From: Chloroflexi bacterium 54-19 | GTDB lineage: Bacteria; Chloroflexota; Chloroflexia; Chloroheliales; Chloroheliaceae | Length of the DNA stretch: 64,000 bases | Assembly (NCBI GenBank): GCA_001898225.1 | Contig: MKTJ01000004.1 | Location: 62,001-126,000 of the forward strand | Reading direction: 5' to 3' | Part shown: positions 27,301-34,305 of the stretch, piece after piece | How positions within the stretch are numbered: position 1 is the first letter of the stretch | Layout: each line of letters starts with the position of its first letter | The notes under the pieces: model-generated | Told to the model about the DNA's origin: nothing | Databases searched by the model: none | The model's input: only the letters and a program-made list of their open reading frames with translations | Translations under genes and position numbers: made by a program

Positions 27301-29177
27301 GCCTGAAAGAGTTGGTCCAGGGCGCTAAAGGCTGCGCGTAGCGGCGGAAAGTTGATTGCCAGGGCCCGGCCCATTTCGAGGTATTGCGCGCCTTGCCCTG
27401 AAAAGAGGGCGACCACTTTCCCCGACAAAGCCTGCCGGCGGTAGAAAATTCCCTGCGGGTGTTCCCAGGCCGCTTCTTCCAGGTTAGCCCTCAAAAGGTT
27501 TGTGCTTAATTCAAGAAGTTCGGCGGCTTCCGCCCGGTCGCGGGCCACGAAGCCTAACCGGGCCGCCTCAGGCGGAATAGACAGTTGTTGGGAGTTTTCG
27601 ACCAGTTCGTTAAAGTAAAACCCGGCTTCCGGGGAATCTAGCCTGACCCGGTATTCTTCACAGAGGGACAGTAACTGGGCCGGGGTGGGGGCTTGCAGCA
27701 GAATGGACCGGGCGGTTTCGTTCAGCCGGTAAGCCTGGGTCGGCCCGGCGGTATATTCTTCCAGGACCACGTGGAAATTGGTCCCGCCAAAACCAAATGA
27801 ACTGACCCCGGCCCGCCTGGGCACTCCACCGGGCGTGCCTAACCAGGGGCGGGTTTCGGTATTGAGATAAAAAGGCGTCTGGTCCAGCTTTAATTTCGGG
27901 TTTGGCTCGGTAATATTAATGGTTGGCGGCAAGACCTTATGGTAAAGGGCCAGGGCCGTTTTTATCAGGCTGGCCGACCCGGCAGCGGCCTTGGTATGGC
28001 CGATTTGGGATTTGACGCTGCCCAGAGCTATTTGTTTTTCGCCCGGCTCATCCTGGCCGAAGACCTGGCCGAGCGCGGTTACTTCGCAGATGTCCCCGGC
28101 CACGGTCCCGGTGCCGTGCGCTTCCACCAGGCCGATAGTGCGAGGTGCGAACCCGGCGGCCCGGTAAGCCCGCTCAAGCGCCTTGACCTGTCCGGGCGGG
28201 TGCGGGGCATAAATACTCTTGGAGCGGCCATCGCTGGAAGAACCAATCCCTTTTATAACAGCATAGATGCGGTCGCCATCCCGTTCGGCATCGGCCAACC
28301 GCTTTAGGACCAGCATGCCTATCCCTTCACCCACCATCATGCCATCCGAGCCGGTATCAAAGGGCCGGACATTGTCTTTTTTGGAAAAGGCCGGGGTTTT
28401 ACTGAAACACATGTAGGTCAGGATGGAGTTGTCTATGTCGACCCCGCCCGTAATCATCATGTCGGTATGGCCCATGGCTAATTCGCTTACGGCCATATTT
28501 ACCGCGCTCAACGAACTGGCGCAGGCGGCATCTACCACACAATTTATTCCACCCAGGTCGAGCCGGTTGGCAATCCTGCCGGCAATAACGTTGCTGAGAA
28601 AACCGGGGAAAGAATTTTCTTCCCAGCGCGAGTACGCCGCCTGGATTTTTTCGATTAGTTCCGCCGAAAGCTCGTCCGAGAGACCGCTATTCTTAAAGAC
28701 CTCCTGCCAGACCGGGTATTGCAGGCGGTGCAAGAGGGGCCGCATCAATTGTTGTCCGACCACAGTTCCCAGGATTATCCCGGTCCGCTCCCGAACCTCT
28801 ACCGTACTACTGGCATAACCGGCATCTTTGAGAGAATCTTTGGCGGTTTGCAAGGCCAACAACTGGGAAACATCGGTAGCTTCGAGGATGTTTGGCGGCA
28901 GACCATATTCGGCAGGGTCGAAATCGAGGTCCGGGATAAAACCGCCCCGCTTACAATAGGTTTTGTCGGGGGTCTTGGGGTCGGGGTCGTAGTAATCTTC
29001 GATTTTCCAGCGCGAGGGTGGGACATCGGTGATACAGTCGACTTTATTTAGAATAATGTCCCAGAATTCCTGTAAATTGTGGGCCCCTGGAAAAACTGAG
29101 GCCATTCCTATTATTGCAACCGGGACCGAACCGCTAAAAGACCCAGCCGGAGGATTATTAATTGAGTTTAGTGTCAT
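24330..29177 (-). CDS. PfaA-like synthase subunit: KS-AT-ACP and half KR
   Basis: A 1615-residue type I iterative synthase subunit. The ketosynthase (about 18-475) has Cys219 in DAACASS, His354 in EAHGTGT and His394 in GHTKAAAG. The acyltransferase (about 585-900) has Ser689 in GHSFGE and His796. Two related helical repeats (about 1045-1085 and 1102-1137; FHDYQAETLRVHDHFL type) and a long Pro/Ala/Thr linker follow. A single ACP (about 1268-1350) carries Ser1307 in LGIDSIKRVE. The chain ends in the non-catalytic N-terminal half of a KR (about 1395-1615). Typical PfaA has 4-9 tandem ACPs and a full KR. Start ATG 29177 follows a GGAG. The phosphopantetheinyl transferase needed for activity is not in the window. 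Confidence 0.9.
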   Translation of the reverse strand: MTLNSINNPPAGSFSGSVPVAIIGMASVFPGAHNLQEFWDIILNKVDCITDVPPSRWKIEDYYDPDPKTPDKTYCKRGGFIPDLDFDPAEYGLPPNILEATDVSQLLALQTAKDSLKDAGYASSTVEVRERTGIILGTVVGQQLMRPLLHRLQYPVWQEVFKNSGLSDELSAELIEKIQAAYSRWEENSFPGFLSNVIAGRIANRLDLGGINCVVDAACASSLSAVNMAVSELAMGHTDMMITGGVDIDNSILTYMCFSKTPAFSKKDNVRPFDTGSDGMMVGEGIGMLVLKRLADAERDGDRIYAVIKGIGSSSDGRSKSIYAPHPPGQVKALERAYRAAGFAPRTIGLVEAHGTGTVAGDICEVTALGQVFGQDEPGEKQIALGSVKSQIGHTKAAAGSASLIKTALALYHKVLPPTINITEPNPKLKLDQTPFYLNTETRPWLGTPGGVPRRAGVSSFGFGGTNFHVVLEEYTAGPTQAYRLNETARSILLQAPTPAQLLSLCEEYRVRLDSPEAGFYFNELVENSQQLSIPPEAARLGFVARDRAEAAELLELSTNLLRANLEEAAWEHPQGIFYRRQALSGKVVALFSGQGAQYLEMGRALAINFPPLRAAFSALDQLFQAENQPLLSEVVFPPPTFEDSKKAGQKAMLQRTDYAQPAIGAVSSGLYRLLFEAGFRPDFVAGHSFGELSALLAAGVLSEPAYFRLVKARGKAMAAPSNDPTFDPGGMVAVSGTPDELAEILAEFPDITLANHNSLNQVVLAGAKPAVARLKTALKERRFSVIDLPVAAAFHTSLVGHAQQPFEQALQAEEFQSPQIPVFSNSTAQPYPADPDHIRQMLGQHLLNPVLFKEQIENIYAAGGFFFVEFGPREILTNLVKNILGDKPYLAVALNANPKKDSDRQLRQAVIQLRVAGIGLQEVDPYQKPLAPGRAKKSVVSVRLNGSPYVSEASRQLYYKALANPTVAPVPGPEKVGGITKAVIEDNAQEARKEATTLNMKEATMPSNSLNQPATSPDREIAASPVAEPATLTPAPTPEIAILEANLDRFTGYQNAAVQVHEQFLNNQAEYTRGFFQLMQQQQSLLLNVEINPAPGVVDSLERNMMRFHDYQAETLRVHDHFLSQEAAYSSQLFETISRTPAKEIRSFAPPAQNWQPSNSARLAQPAPASAPIAPVNQTPVPLTPARVNGTRSVPAPVVETPANNKPQPPTPAPASVTPVSVASHEIKVVPQVEKLPVEVEVEVATPPAPTPVPTAPPNSAVASSPVISVDELTRHLLRVVSDKTGYPVEMLSLEMDMEADLGIDSIKRVEILGAMQDNFPDLPRLSSDALAEMRTLGQIVESMAANLSGPTPALADPQPESAPVTGTHQTGLASQAVRLKSLPGPDYLEAAPPPSHVCLITDDGTRTPARLAQALAGEGWHPVILNWLPQVNHTGELLPEGVARLDLGDTSETSLEQALNTITGKYGPIGGFIHLSPATRTEGANGLPFDEAEDRQVKQVFLLAKHLKNPLNQAATQGRACFLTVAHLDGSLGLGQQNDFGAVGGGLFGLTKSLGQEWPGVYCRALDLSPALDAEQAANAILSELHDPNRLLVEVGYSPAGRVTLVSEEVVLK

Positions 29178-29585
29178 TATTACTCCGTTATAGATTGATG
29201 ATACTTAACTCCGGGTCTGATGAAGCTAAACCTTAGAGTTGAACGTTTCAAATTTCCCAGAACAGGTTTCCCCGGTCGCCGGGTTTACCAGTTCTAAGGA
29301 GTTAAACAAAAAAACATAAAGTTTTACCAGGAACGTTAATATGAAAAGAGCAGCCTAAAAAGTCCTTTTAGAGGAATTTTACTCAGCCAAGGTAAAAAAT
29401 TACGTTGCCATAGGTTGACGACAGGTAAAACGAATCCGTATTTATCTGGAACTATAAATTTGTGAAAGTTTCTAAACCGGGAAAGAGAAATGGAAAAAAG
29501 GAGATTAAGAATTAAGTCGTACCAAAATGGCACCAAAAACGGTAACTTAACGCCAGGGCAACAACTGGGATGAATCAGCAAAAGA
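29178..29585. other. 408-base leader/intergenic region upstream of the lipid synthase cluster
   Basis: A+T-rich region between the end of the Pro/Thr-rich gene (29586) and the start of the PfaA-like gene (29177), both on the minus strand. It should contain the cluster promoter and leader. A structured hairpin lies at 29260-29294. An open minus-strand frame at 29336-29581 has no ribosome site and no recognisable family, and is not called. No clear consensus -35/-10 pair was found. Confidence 0.5.
29260..29294 (-). promoter_or_regulatory. Hairpin in the 5' leader of the lipid synthase operon
   Basis: In minus-strand sense, GAAC-GGT-CCCGG segments pair with CCGGG-ACC-GTTC around a CGA loop, with a small internal loop. 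The base is extended by CCTTAG (29231-29236) against CTAAGG (29294-29299). It lies about 85-120 bases before the start codon and could be an attenuator or an mRNA-stabilising structure. Confidence 0.4.
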
Positions 29586-30833
29586 CTAACTGAGAGTCGG
29601 CTGGCAAACCGGTGTCGGGCTTGGCGTTGGTGTAGGCGAAGCCGAGGGGTTTGGCGTCGGCGTCGGGGTAGATGTAGGCGTGGGCGACCCGTTGACCGGC
29701 GTATAAGTAGGGGTCGGTTTCGGACAGGGCGGTAAAGTCGTTTGCCCCTGGACGGTAGGGGTCAGAGCCACGGTCGGGTTGGTCGCGGGGGTCGGCGAAA
29801 TAGTCGGGAAAGGCGTTGGCACCGGAGTATTGGTCGCGGTTGGCAGGGCCTGGGCGGTGGCGGTCCGGTTGGCGCTAGCCGTAACGGTATCCTTTGCCAT
29901 CGCGGTCTGGTTGGCGAGAGCCGTCTGGAAAGCGTTATTGACCTCGGCGGTCCCGGCGATTGCGGTCCCGGCGGCGTTGGTAGCGGGCACGTTAATGGTC
30001 GGGGTGGGGGTCGGTTCGGGTGTGGGCGAAGGCGTATCAGTCGCGGTCGGTAACGGGACCGGCGTAACGGTCGGCAGGTCCGGGTTGGGTGTGATTGTGG
30101 GCAGGGAAGTCGGTAGCGGCGCGGGCGGTGAAGGCGTCACCACGATAGTCACTGCCGGGAGGGTGTTGGTTGGCAAAACCGTCAGGTTGATGGCTACCGC
30201 GGTCGCCGTAGGCTGGAGGCTTTTATTATTGTTGGCTGAAAGGGCCAGGTAGGCCACAAAAGCCACCAGTAAAATAATTACGGCGGGCATCAAAACCAGG
30301 GCAATCCGGGTCGGGTTGCTCTGTCGCGCCCACCAGTTTGCCGGACCGGGCGGAGGCGTATCGTCGTATACTTCCTCTAACTCGACATCATCAATATAAT
30401 CGTCTTCCGGGGGCGGTGGGTTATAACCCCGGTAGTAAGCCCCGGTCGCCTGGTTCGGTAAATACTGGCTGTTGCCCTGGGGCGGACCCTGCCGACGAGG
30501 CGGCGGGACCGGGCTGCCCCCTTTACCCTGTACCCCTTGACCCGGATAGTTGCCGGGAGGAGGGCCGGGTCGCCGGGAAGGCGGCGGCATATAGGGCGAA
30601 ACATTGGTGGATTGGTCGAACTGGGGGTTATAGGGCTGGGTGCCACCGCCCCGCCGAGGCGGAGACGGTGGCAAATTGTCGTAATAATCCTCTTCATCAG
30701 GCCCGTAGTCGTCCTGGCCGCTCGGCTGGCCGTAACCATCCTGCCCATAATCATCTTGCCCATAGTCGTCGGGGTCGGGTTGATTGCGGTCACGGTCAGG
30801 TGGGTAGTTGTTAGGATTATTATGACGGTCCAT
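29586..30833 (-). CDS. Single-pass membrane protein with disordered inner and Pro/Thr-rich outer parts
   Basis: A 415-residue low-complexity protein. The first about 165 residues are polar and repeat-rich (DDYGQDGYGQ-type and PPP/RRPGPPP-type runs), probably a disordered cytoplasmic tail. One TM helix (IALVLMPAVIILLVAFVAYLAL, about 180-201) follows. The outer part is dominated by TPTPTP/ATNTPVPTP-type repeats (about 210-415), including an NxTAxA-rich segment with possible coiled character. It lies only 3 bases after carA, so it is probably co-transcribed and translationally linked. Function unknown; similar Thr/Pro stalks are common on Chloroflexota surfaces. The C-terminus has no sorting signal. 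Confidence 0.65.
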   Translation of the reverse strand: MDRHNNPNNYPPDRDRNQPDPDDYGQDDYGQDGYGQPSGQDDYGPDEEDYYDNLPPSPPRRGGGTQPYNPQFDQSTNVSPYMPPPSRRPGPPPGNYPGQGVQGKGGSPVPPPRRQGPPQGNSQYLPNQATGAYYRGYNPPPPEDDYIDDVELEEVYDDTPPPGPANWWARQSNPTRIALVLMPAVIILLVAFVAYLALSANNNKSLQPTATAVAINLTVLPTNTLPAVTIVVTPSPPAPLPTSLPTITPNPDLPTVTPVPLPTATDTPSPTPEPTPTPTINVPATNAAGTAIAGTAEVNNAFQTALANQTAMAKDTVTASANRTATAQALPTATNTPVPTPFPTISPTPATNPTVALTPTVQGQTTLPPCPKPTPTYTPVNGSPTPTSTPTPTPNPSASPTPTPSPTPVCQPTLS

Positions 30834-30836
30834 TCG

Positions 30837-32078
30837 TTATTTTCCGCTGTCCTTTTTGGCTGTCTGCACCATTGTCAGGAAGCGGTCGAACAGATACTGG
30901 TTGTCCTGCGGGCCGGGCGAACCTTCGGGGTGATATTGCACCGAGAAAGCGGGTAGACTGGTGTGAGCCAGCCCTTCCACCGAGCCATCATTAAGGTTAA
31001 TCTGGCTGACCATCCAGCCCTGGTCGGTCGGCACTTTATCGGCCATAACCTGGAAACCGTGGTTCTGGGAGGTGATGTGCACTTCCCCGGTTAAGAGGTC
31101 TTTCACAGGGTGATTGCCGCCCCGGTGGCCGTATTTGAGCCGGGAGGTCTCCGCGCCAATCGCCAGACCCAGCAGTTGGTGGCCCAGGCAGATACCGAAA
31201 AACGGCACCTGCTGCTGGATGATACCCTGCAAGGTTTCGATAGTTTGATGATTGCGTTCGGGGTCGCCGGGGCCGGGCGAACTGAAGACCGCGTCGGGCT
31301 GCAAGGCCATGATGTCGCCAAGTTTGGCATCGTAAGGGACGACCGTGGCATCCACGCCGCGCCGGGCCAGCGACCGCAAAATATTCTCTTTGAGACCGCA
31401 ATCCAGCACCGCCAGGCGCAGGTTAGCTCCTTCGAGCGACCGGGCCGGGTAGCGATAGATAGAAGGGGCGGTTACATCCCCGACCACGTTCTTATCGGCG
31501 GGCATCAGGCTGCGTTTGGCCCGGTTAACCAGGTCTTGCTCGGTCATGCCGGGGGCCATCCGTACGATAACCCCGCGCATCAACCCCTTACTGCGCAGGT
31601 GCCGGGTCAGGGCGCGGGTATCCAGGCCGTAGATGCCGGGGATACCATGTTTTTGCAGGTAGCGATGCAGGCTTTCGCGACCGCGCCAGTTGCTCCAGAA
31701 AGGGGCGTATTCGCGGACAATCAGGCCGCTAATCCAGGGCTCCCGCGATTCGTCGTCCAGGTCAGTTGTGCCGTAGTTGCCGATGATAGGGTAGGTCAGA
31801 CAAACAATCTCGCCTCGATACGATGGATCGGTGGTAATTTCCTGGTAGCCGGTCATGCTGGTGTTAAAAACGACCTCGCCTTCGCAGGGCCGTTCGGCTC
31901 CAAAAGCGTATCCTCGAAATATTCGGCCATCCTCCAAAGCAAGGATAGCCGGACCGCCGATTTCGTTTAATTCATCTGGCTCCGCTGCTGCTCCTTGGGG
32001 TCTGGCCGGGTGGCCGGGTTCGGTATGGTTCCCAGTATCTTGCTCTTCTATCCCAAGCTCCGTAGCGTCTATTGTCAT
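30837..32078 (-). CDS. carA: Carbamoyl-phosphate synthase small subunit CarA
   Basis: A 413-residue CarA, the glutaminase subunit that supplies ammonia to CarB for carbamoyl phosphate in arginine and pyrimidine synthesis. The N-terminal CarA domain (about 43-175) has the NTSMTGYQEI motif near 73-82. The class I amidotransferase domain (about 225-410) has the nucleophile elbow FFGICLGHQ and the His/Glu pair in QYHPEGSPGP. The first 40 residues are a non-conserved acidic extension. carB is not adjacent. A strong promoter lies about 70-100 bases upstream. Confidence 0.95.
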   Translation of the reverse strand: MTIDATELGIEEQDTGNHTEPGHPARPQGAAAEPDELNEIGGPAILALEDGRIFRGYAFGAERPCEGEVVFNTSMTGYQEITTDPSYRGEIVCLTYPIIGNYGTTDLDDESREPWISGLIVREYAPFWSNWRGRESLHRYLQKHGIPGIYGLDTRALTRHLRSKGLMRGVIVRMAPGMTEQDLVNRAKRSLMPADKNVVGDVTAPSIYRYPARSLEGANLRLAVLDCGLKENILRSLARRGVDATVVPYDAKLGDIMALQPDAVFSSPGPGDPERNHQTIETLQGIIQQQVPFFGICLGHQLLGLAIGAETSRLKYGHRGGNHPVKDLLTGEVHITSQNHGFQVMADKVPTDQGWMVSQINLNDGSVEGLAHTSLPAFSVQYHPEGSPGPQDNQYLFDRFLTMVQTAKKDSGK

Positions 32079-32146
32079 TCCTTTAGTTTACACCTCTATA
32101 AAATTGGCAACCTTTTACGGCTCCATAATGTTAAATACTAGGGGTA

Positions 32147-32175
32147 ATTATACGCTATTGCGTCCCTCAGCACAA
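32147..32175 (-). promoter_or_regulatory. Sigma-70-type promoter for carA
   Basis: Read on the minus strand: TTGTGC (32175-32170), a 17-base spacer, then a perfect TATAAT (32152-32147). It points at carA, whose start codon is at 32078. Confidence 0.7.
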
Positions 32176-32316
32176 TTAAACCAGGCCCTTTTTTAACCTT
32201 TTTGTAACTATTTTAAGGGAGTTATCCCCATACCTGGGTGAGAAAGTTAGCCTGGGCTCTATATATGGTTCTATATAAGGTTGGCACCCTTATTTTTTAA
32301 GAAATGGGTAAAATTT

Positions 32317-33168
32317 TCAGGCAGGTTCTTCTTCGGCCAGGCGGTAGCTGCGTTCGAGGATTTCCGCGATATGAAGGATTTCGAGAGGCCGCCCGGACTG
32401 CCGCATGCCAAAGCCAATTTGAATCGCGCAGCCGGGGTTTGAGGCTACCAGGATAGAGGCCCCGGTATTGGAGACGTTCTCGACTTTCCAGCTTAAAATC
32501 TCGTTCGCCATGACCGGTTGGACGACGTTATAAATCCCGGCGCTTCCGCAGCACCAGTCGCTATCTTTCATCTCGACCAGTTCCAGGCCGGGAATCGACT
32601 TCAGGAGGACACGGGGTTGGACAAAGACTTTCTGACCGTGCTTCATGTGGCAGGCGTCCTGGTAGGTCACGCGAGCTTCAATCCGGCCCGCGGGCGGTTC
32701 AAAGCCGACTTCGACCAGGAATTCGGCGAAGTCGCGCAGTTTTGCCACAAACGTGGCGGCACGCTGGGCATATTTGGGGTCGTCGTGCAAAAGGTGAGCG
32801 TATTCTTTGAGGGTGGCTCCGCAACCGCTGGCGTTCATTATATAAAAATCAGCCCCGGTCGCCTCGAAAGCCGCGATATTGGTCCGGGCCAACTGGCGGG
32901 CCAGTTCGCGTTCGCCAACGTGGGCGTGTAACGCTCCGCAGCACTTCTGGTGTTCGGGAATAATAACTTCACAGCCGTTCCGGGCTAACACGCTAACCGT
33001 ATCGGCGTTGACACCCCGGAAGATTTCGTCCTGGATACAGCCGGTCAGGAAAGCTACCCGGTAGCGCGGTTTGATAGCCCCGGTCTCGGCGGCAGCATTG
33101 GGGCGCGGTCCGATCCGGATGGCCAGGTTATTACGGATTTTTTCGAGCAAAGGGATGATCGTGGGCAT
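32317..33168 (-). CDS. CCG-domain protein, C-terminal half of a split GlcF-type iron-sulfur subunit
   Basis: A 283-residue protein made of two cysteine-rich CCG domains, matching the C-terminal half of GlcF (glycolate oxidase iron-sulfur subunit). The first domain has FLTGCIQ near 40 and HQKCCGALHAHVG near 72-84. The second has YQDACHMKHGQ near 172 and DSDWCCGSAGIYN near 207-219, then NPGCAIQIG. These bind an Fe-S centre and heme- or quinone-linked redox partners in relatives. The start ATG lies 3 bases after the stop of the [4Fe-4S] half and in the same frame. A FAD-binding glcD partner is not in the window. Confidence 0.85.
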   Translation of the reverse strand: MPTIIPLLEKIRNNLAIRIGPRPNAAAETGAIKPRYRVAFLTGCIQDEIFRGVNADTVSVLARNGCEVIIPEHQKCCGALHAHVGERELARQLARTNIAAFEATGADFYIMNASGCGATLKEYAHLLHDDPKYAQRAATFVAKLRDFAEFLVEVGFEPPAGRIEARVTYQDACHMKHGQKVFVQPRVLLKSIPGLELVEMKDSDWCCGSAGIYNVVQPVMANEILSWKVENVSNTGASILVASNPGCAIQIGFGMRQSGRPLEILHIAEILERSYRLAEEEPA

Positions 33169-33171
33169 GGC

Positions 33172-33852
33172 TTACTTTTCCTGGCTGTTGGCAGAAACAC
33201 TCCGGCGGGCGTTGGCTGGTTTGGGCGGTGTAACTTTAGGTAGGCCCGGTTTGACGATGCCTCCCTGGGCGTCCGGCAGCATGGCTTCTTTCGCGGCCAG
33301 TCCGCCCGGCAAGATGTTTAATATATGGCTGAACTGGACCAACTTTCGCAGGCCGCTTTTCTGGTAAACCCGCAGACCCAGCCCGGCGGCCCGCATGGCG
33401 TTCGGATGCATGAACAAAAAGCCGAGCGTGGCCTTGCGCAAGATTTTCTCCTGCTCGTTGTGGGGTGGGAGTTGAGCGCGGGCGGCTTCGAGCAAAGCCC
33501 CATAGGGAACGCCGCTAGGACACGCCGTTTCGCAGGCCCGGCAGCCCAGGCACAAATTGAGATGCTTGTTGAGGTCAGGGTCGTCCGGTTGCAACTCGCC
33601 GGAAGCCAGGAGCCTGATTTGAAAGACCCGCCCGCGTGGGCTATCGGCTTCCAGCCCGGTCGCTTTGTAGGTTGGGCAATAAGAGAGACACAAACCGCAG
33701 TGGACGCAGGTTTTTAGCTGTTTCTCGGTGATGATATTTAGAATCGGGCTCCCGGCGTAGGGCGAAACACCGGTCTCTTCCCCGGTGAACCCCCCGGCGT
33801 CGTGGGCGGTCGGATTTTCGTAAATGGTCCTGGTATGACTTTCAAAGTTCAT
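33172..33852 (-). CDS. [4Fe-4S] ferredoxin-domain protein, N-terminal half of a split GlcF
   Basis: A 226-residue protein with two [4Fe-4S] motifs, CVHCGLCLSYCPTY (50-63) and CLGCRACETACPSG (101-114), in the arrangement of the GlcF N-terminal half. An about 60-residue Pro/Lys-rich C-terminal tail (about 165-226) follows. It probably passes electrons between an unlinked flavoprotein oxidase (glycolate or lactate type) and the CCG-domain half encoded next. The stop codon (TAA at 33174-33172), one GCC codon and the next ATG are in one frame, so only one stop codon separates the two products. Confidence 0.85.
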   Translation of the reverse strand: MNFESHTRTIYENPTAHDAGGFTGEETGVSPYAGSPILNIITEKQLKTCVHCGLCLSYCPTYKATGLEADSPRGRVFQIRLLASGELQPDDPDLNKHLNLCLGCRACETACPSGVPYGALLEAARAQLPPHNEQEKILRKATLGFLFMHPNAMRAAGLGLRVYQKSGLRKLVQFSHILNILPGGLAAKEAMLPDAQGGIVKPGLPKVTPPKPANARRSVSANSQEK

Positions 33853-33936
33853 GCAATTTATCCTTTTGAGCGACCCTTGCTTCGAAGGCGGTTCTCAGTA
33901 TACCATTTTCCCTTAGAACTTGGCTAACAACGGGGA

Positions 33937-34014
33937 AGTGTTTAGTGTTCAGTTTTTAGTGTTTAGTAGGCAGAGGGCAGAAGCCAGTAGACAGTGTTTA
34001 GTTATTAGTGTTTG
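33937..34014. repeat. Imperfect short-period repeat tract (TTTAGTGTTTAGT/CAGT type)
   Basis: Repeated units such as GTGTTTAGTGTTCAGT, TTTTTAGTGTTTAGT, CAGAAGCCAGTAGACAGT and GTTTAGTTATTAGTG. Related or complementary tracts occur at 38381-38440, 40193-40230 and 40408-40433, so it is a dispersed family in this genome. Confidence 0.6.
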
Positions 34015-34034
34015 GGTATAATGCCAGCATGTCG

Positions 34035-34095
34035 CGCCAGTGGGTGTAGCACAAAGTACGGGTAGGGACTCTACCTTTGCCACACCTTACTGGCG
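34035..34095. ncRNA. Candidate structured element with nested hairpins
   Basis: The outer stem is CGCCAGT (34035-34041) with ACTGGCG (34089-34095), extended by GGTGT (34043-34047) with ACACC (34082-34086). An inner hairpin is GGTAG-GGACT-CTACC (34061-34075), flanked by AAA (34053-34055) and TTT (34076-34078). The consistent nesting suggests an RNA or a transposable hairpin element rather than chance. No known RNA family is recognised. Confidence 0.4.
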
Positions 34096-34305
34096 TGAAT
34101 GCAGTGACACCCTTTAGGTCGCACCTACGGGCGTCTCCGGTCCGTTGGACAATAGCATAGCCTTAAAAACCAGTAGTGCCTGAGGAACTTTTCAACTTTG
34201 TATTTCCCGCAGAAAGCAACCAAGGAATTAGGCTCGAATCTGCGTAAATAGCGATGCACATCTGCTATCATGTTGCGGTCGATTTGAAGAAAGTTAAGGG
34301 TAATT

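Larger units (their letters stand above)
33853..34305. other. 453-base intergenic region with repeats and a structured element
   Basis: Divergent gap between the GlcF half and panE. It holds a TTTAGTGTTTAGT-type repeat tract (33937-34014) and a nested hairpin element (34035-34095). An open minus-strand frame at 34125-34433 overlaps the panE start and has no recognisable domain, so it is not called. Confidence 0.55.

Noticed and set aside
29336-29581. Small minus-strand gene in the leader of the lipid cluster
   Set aside because: No ribosome site, no recognisable family and A+T-rich composition like the flanking non-coding DNA.
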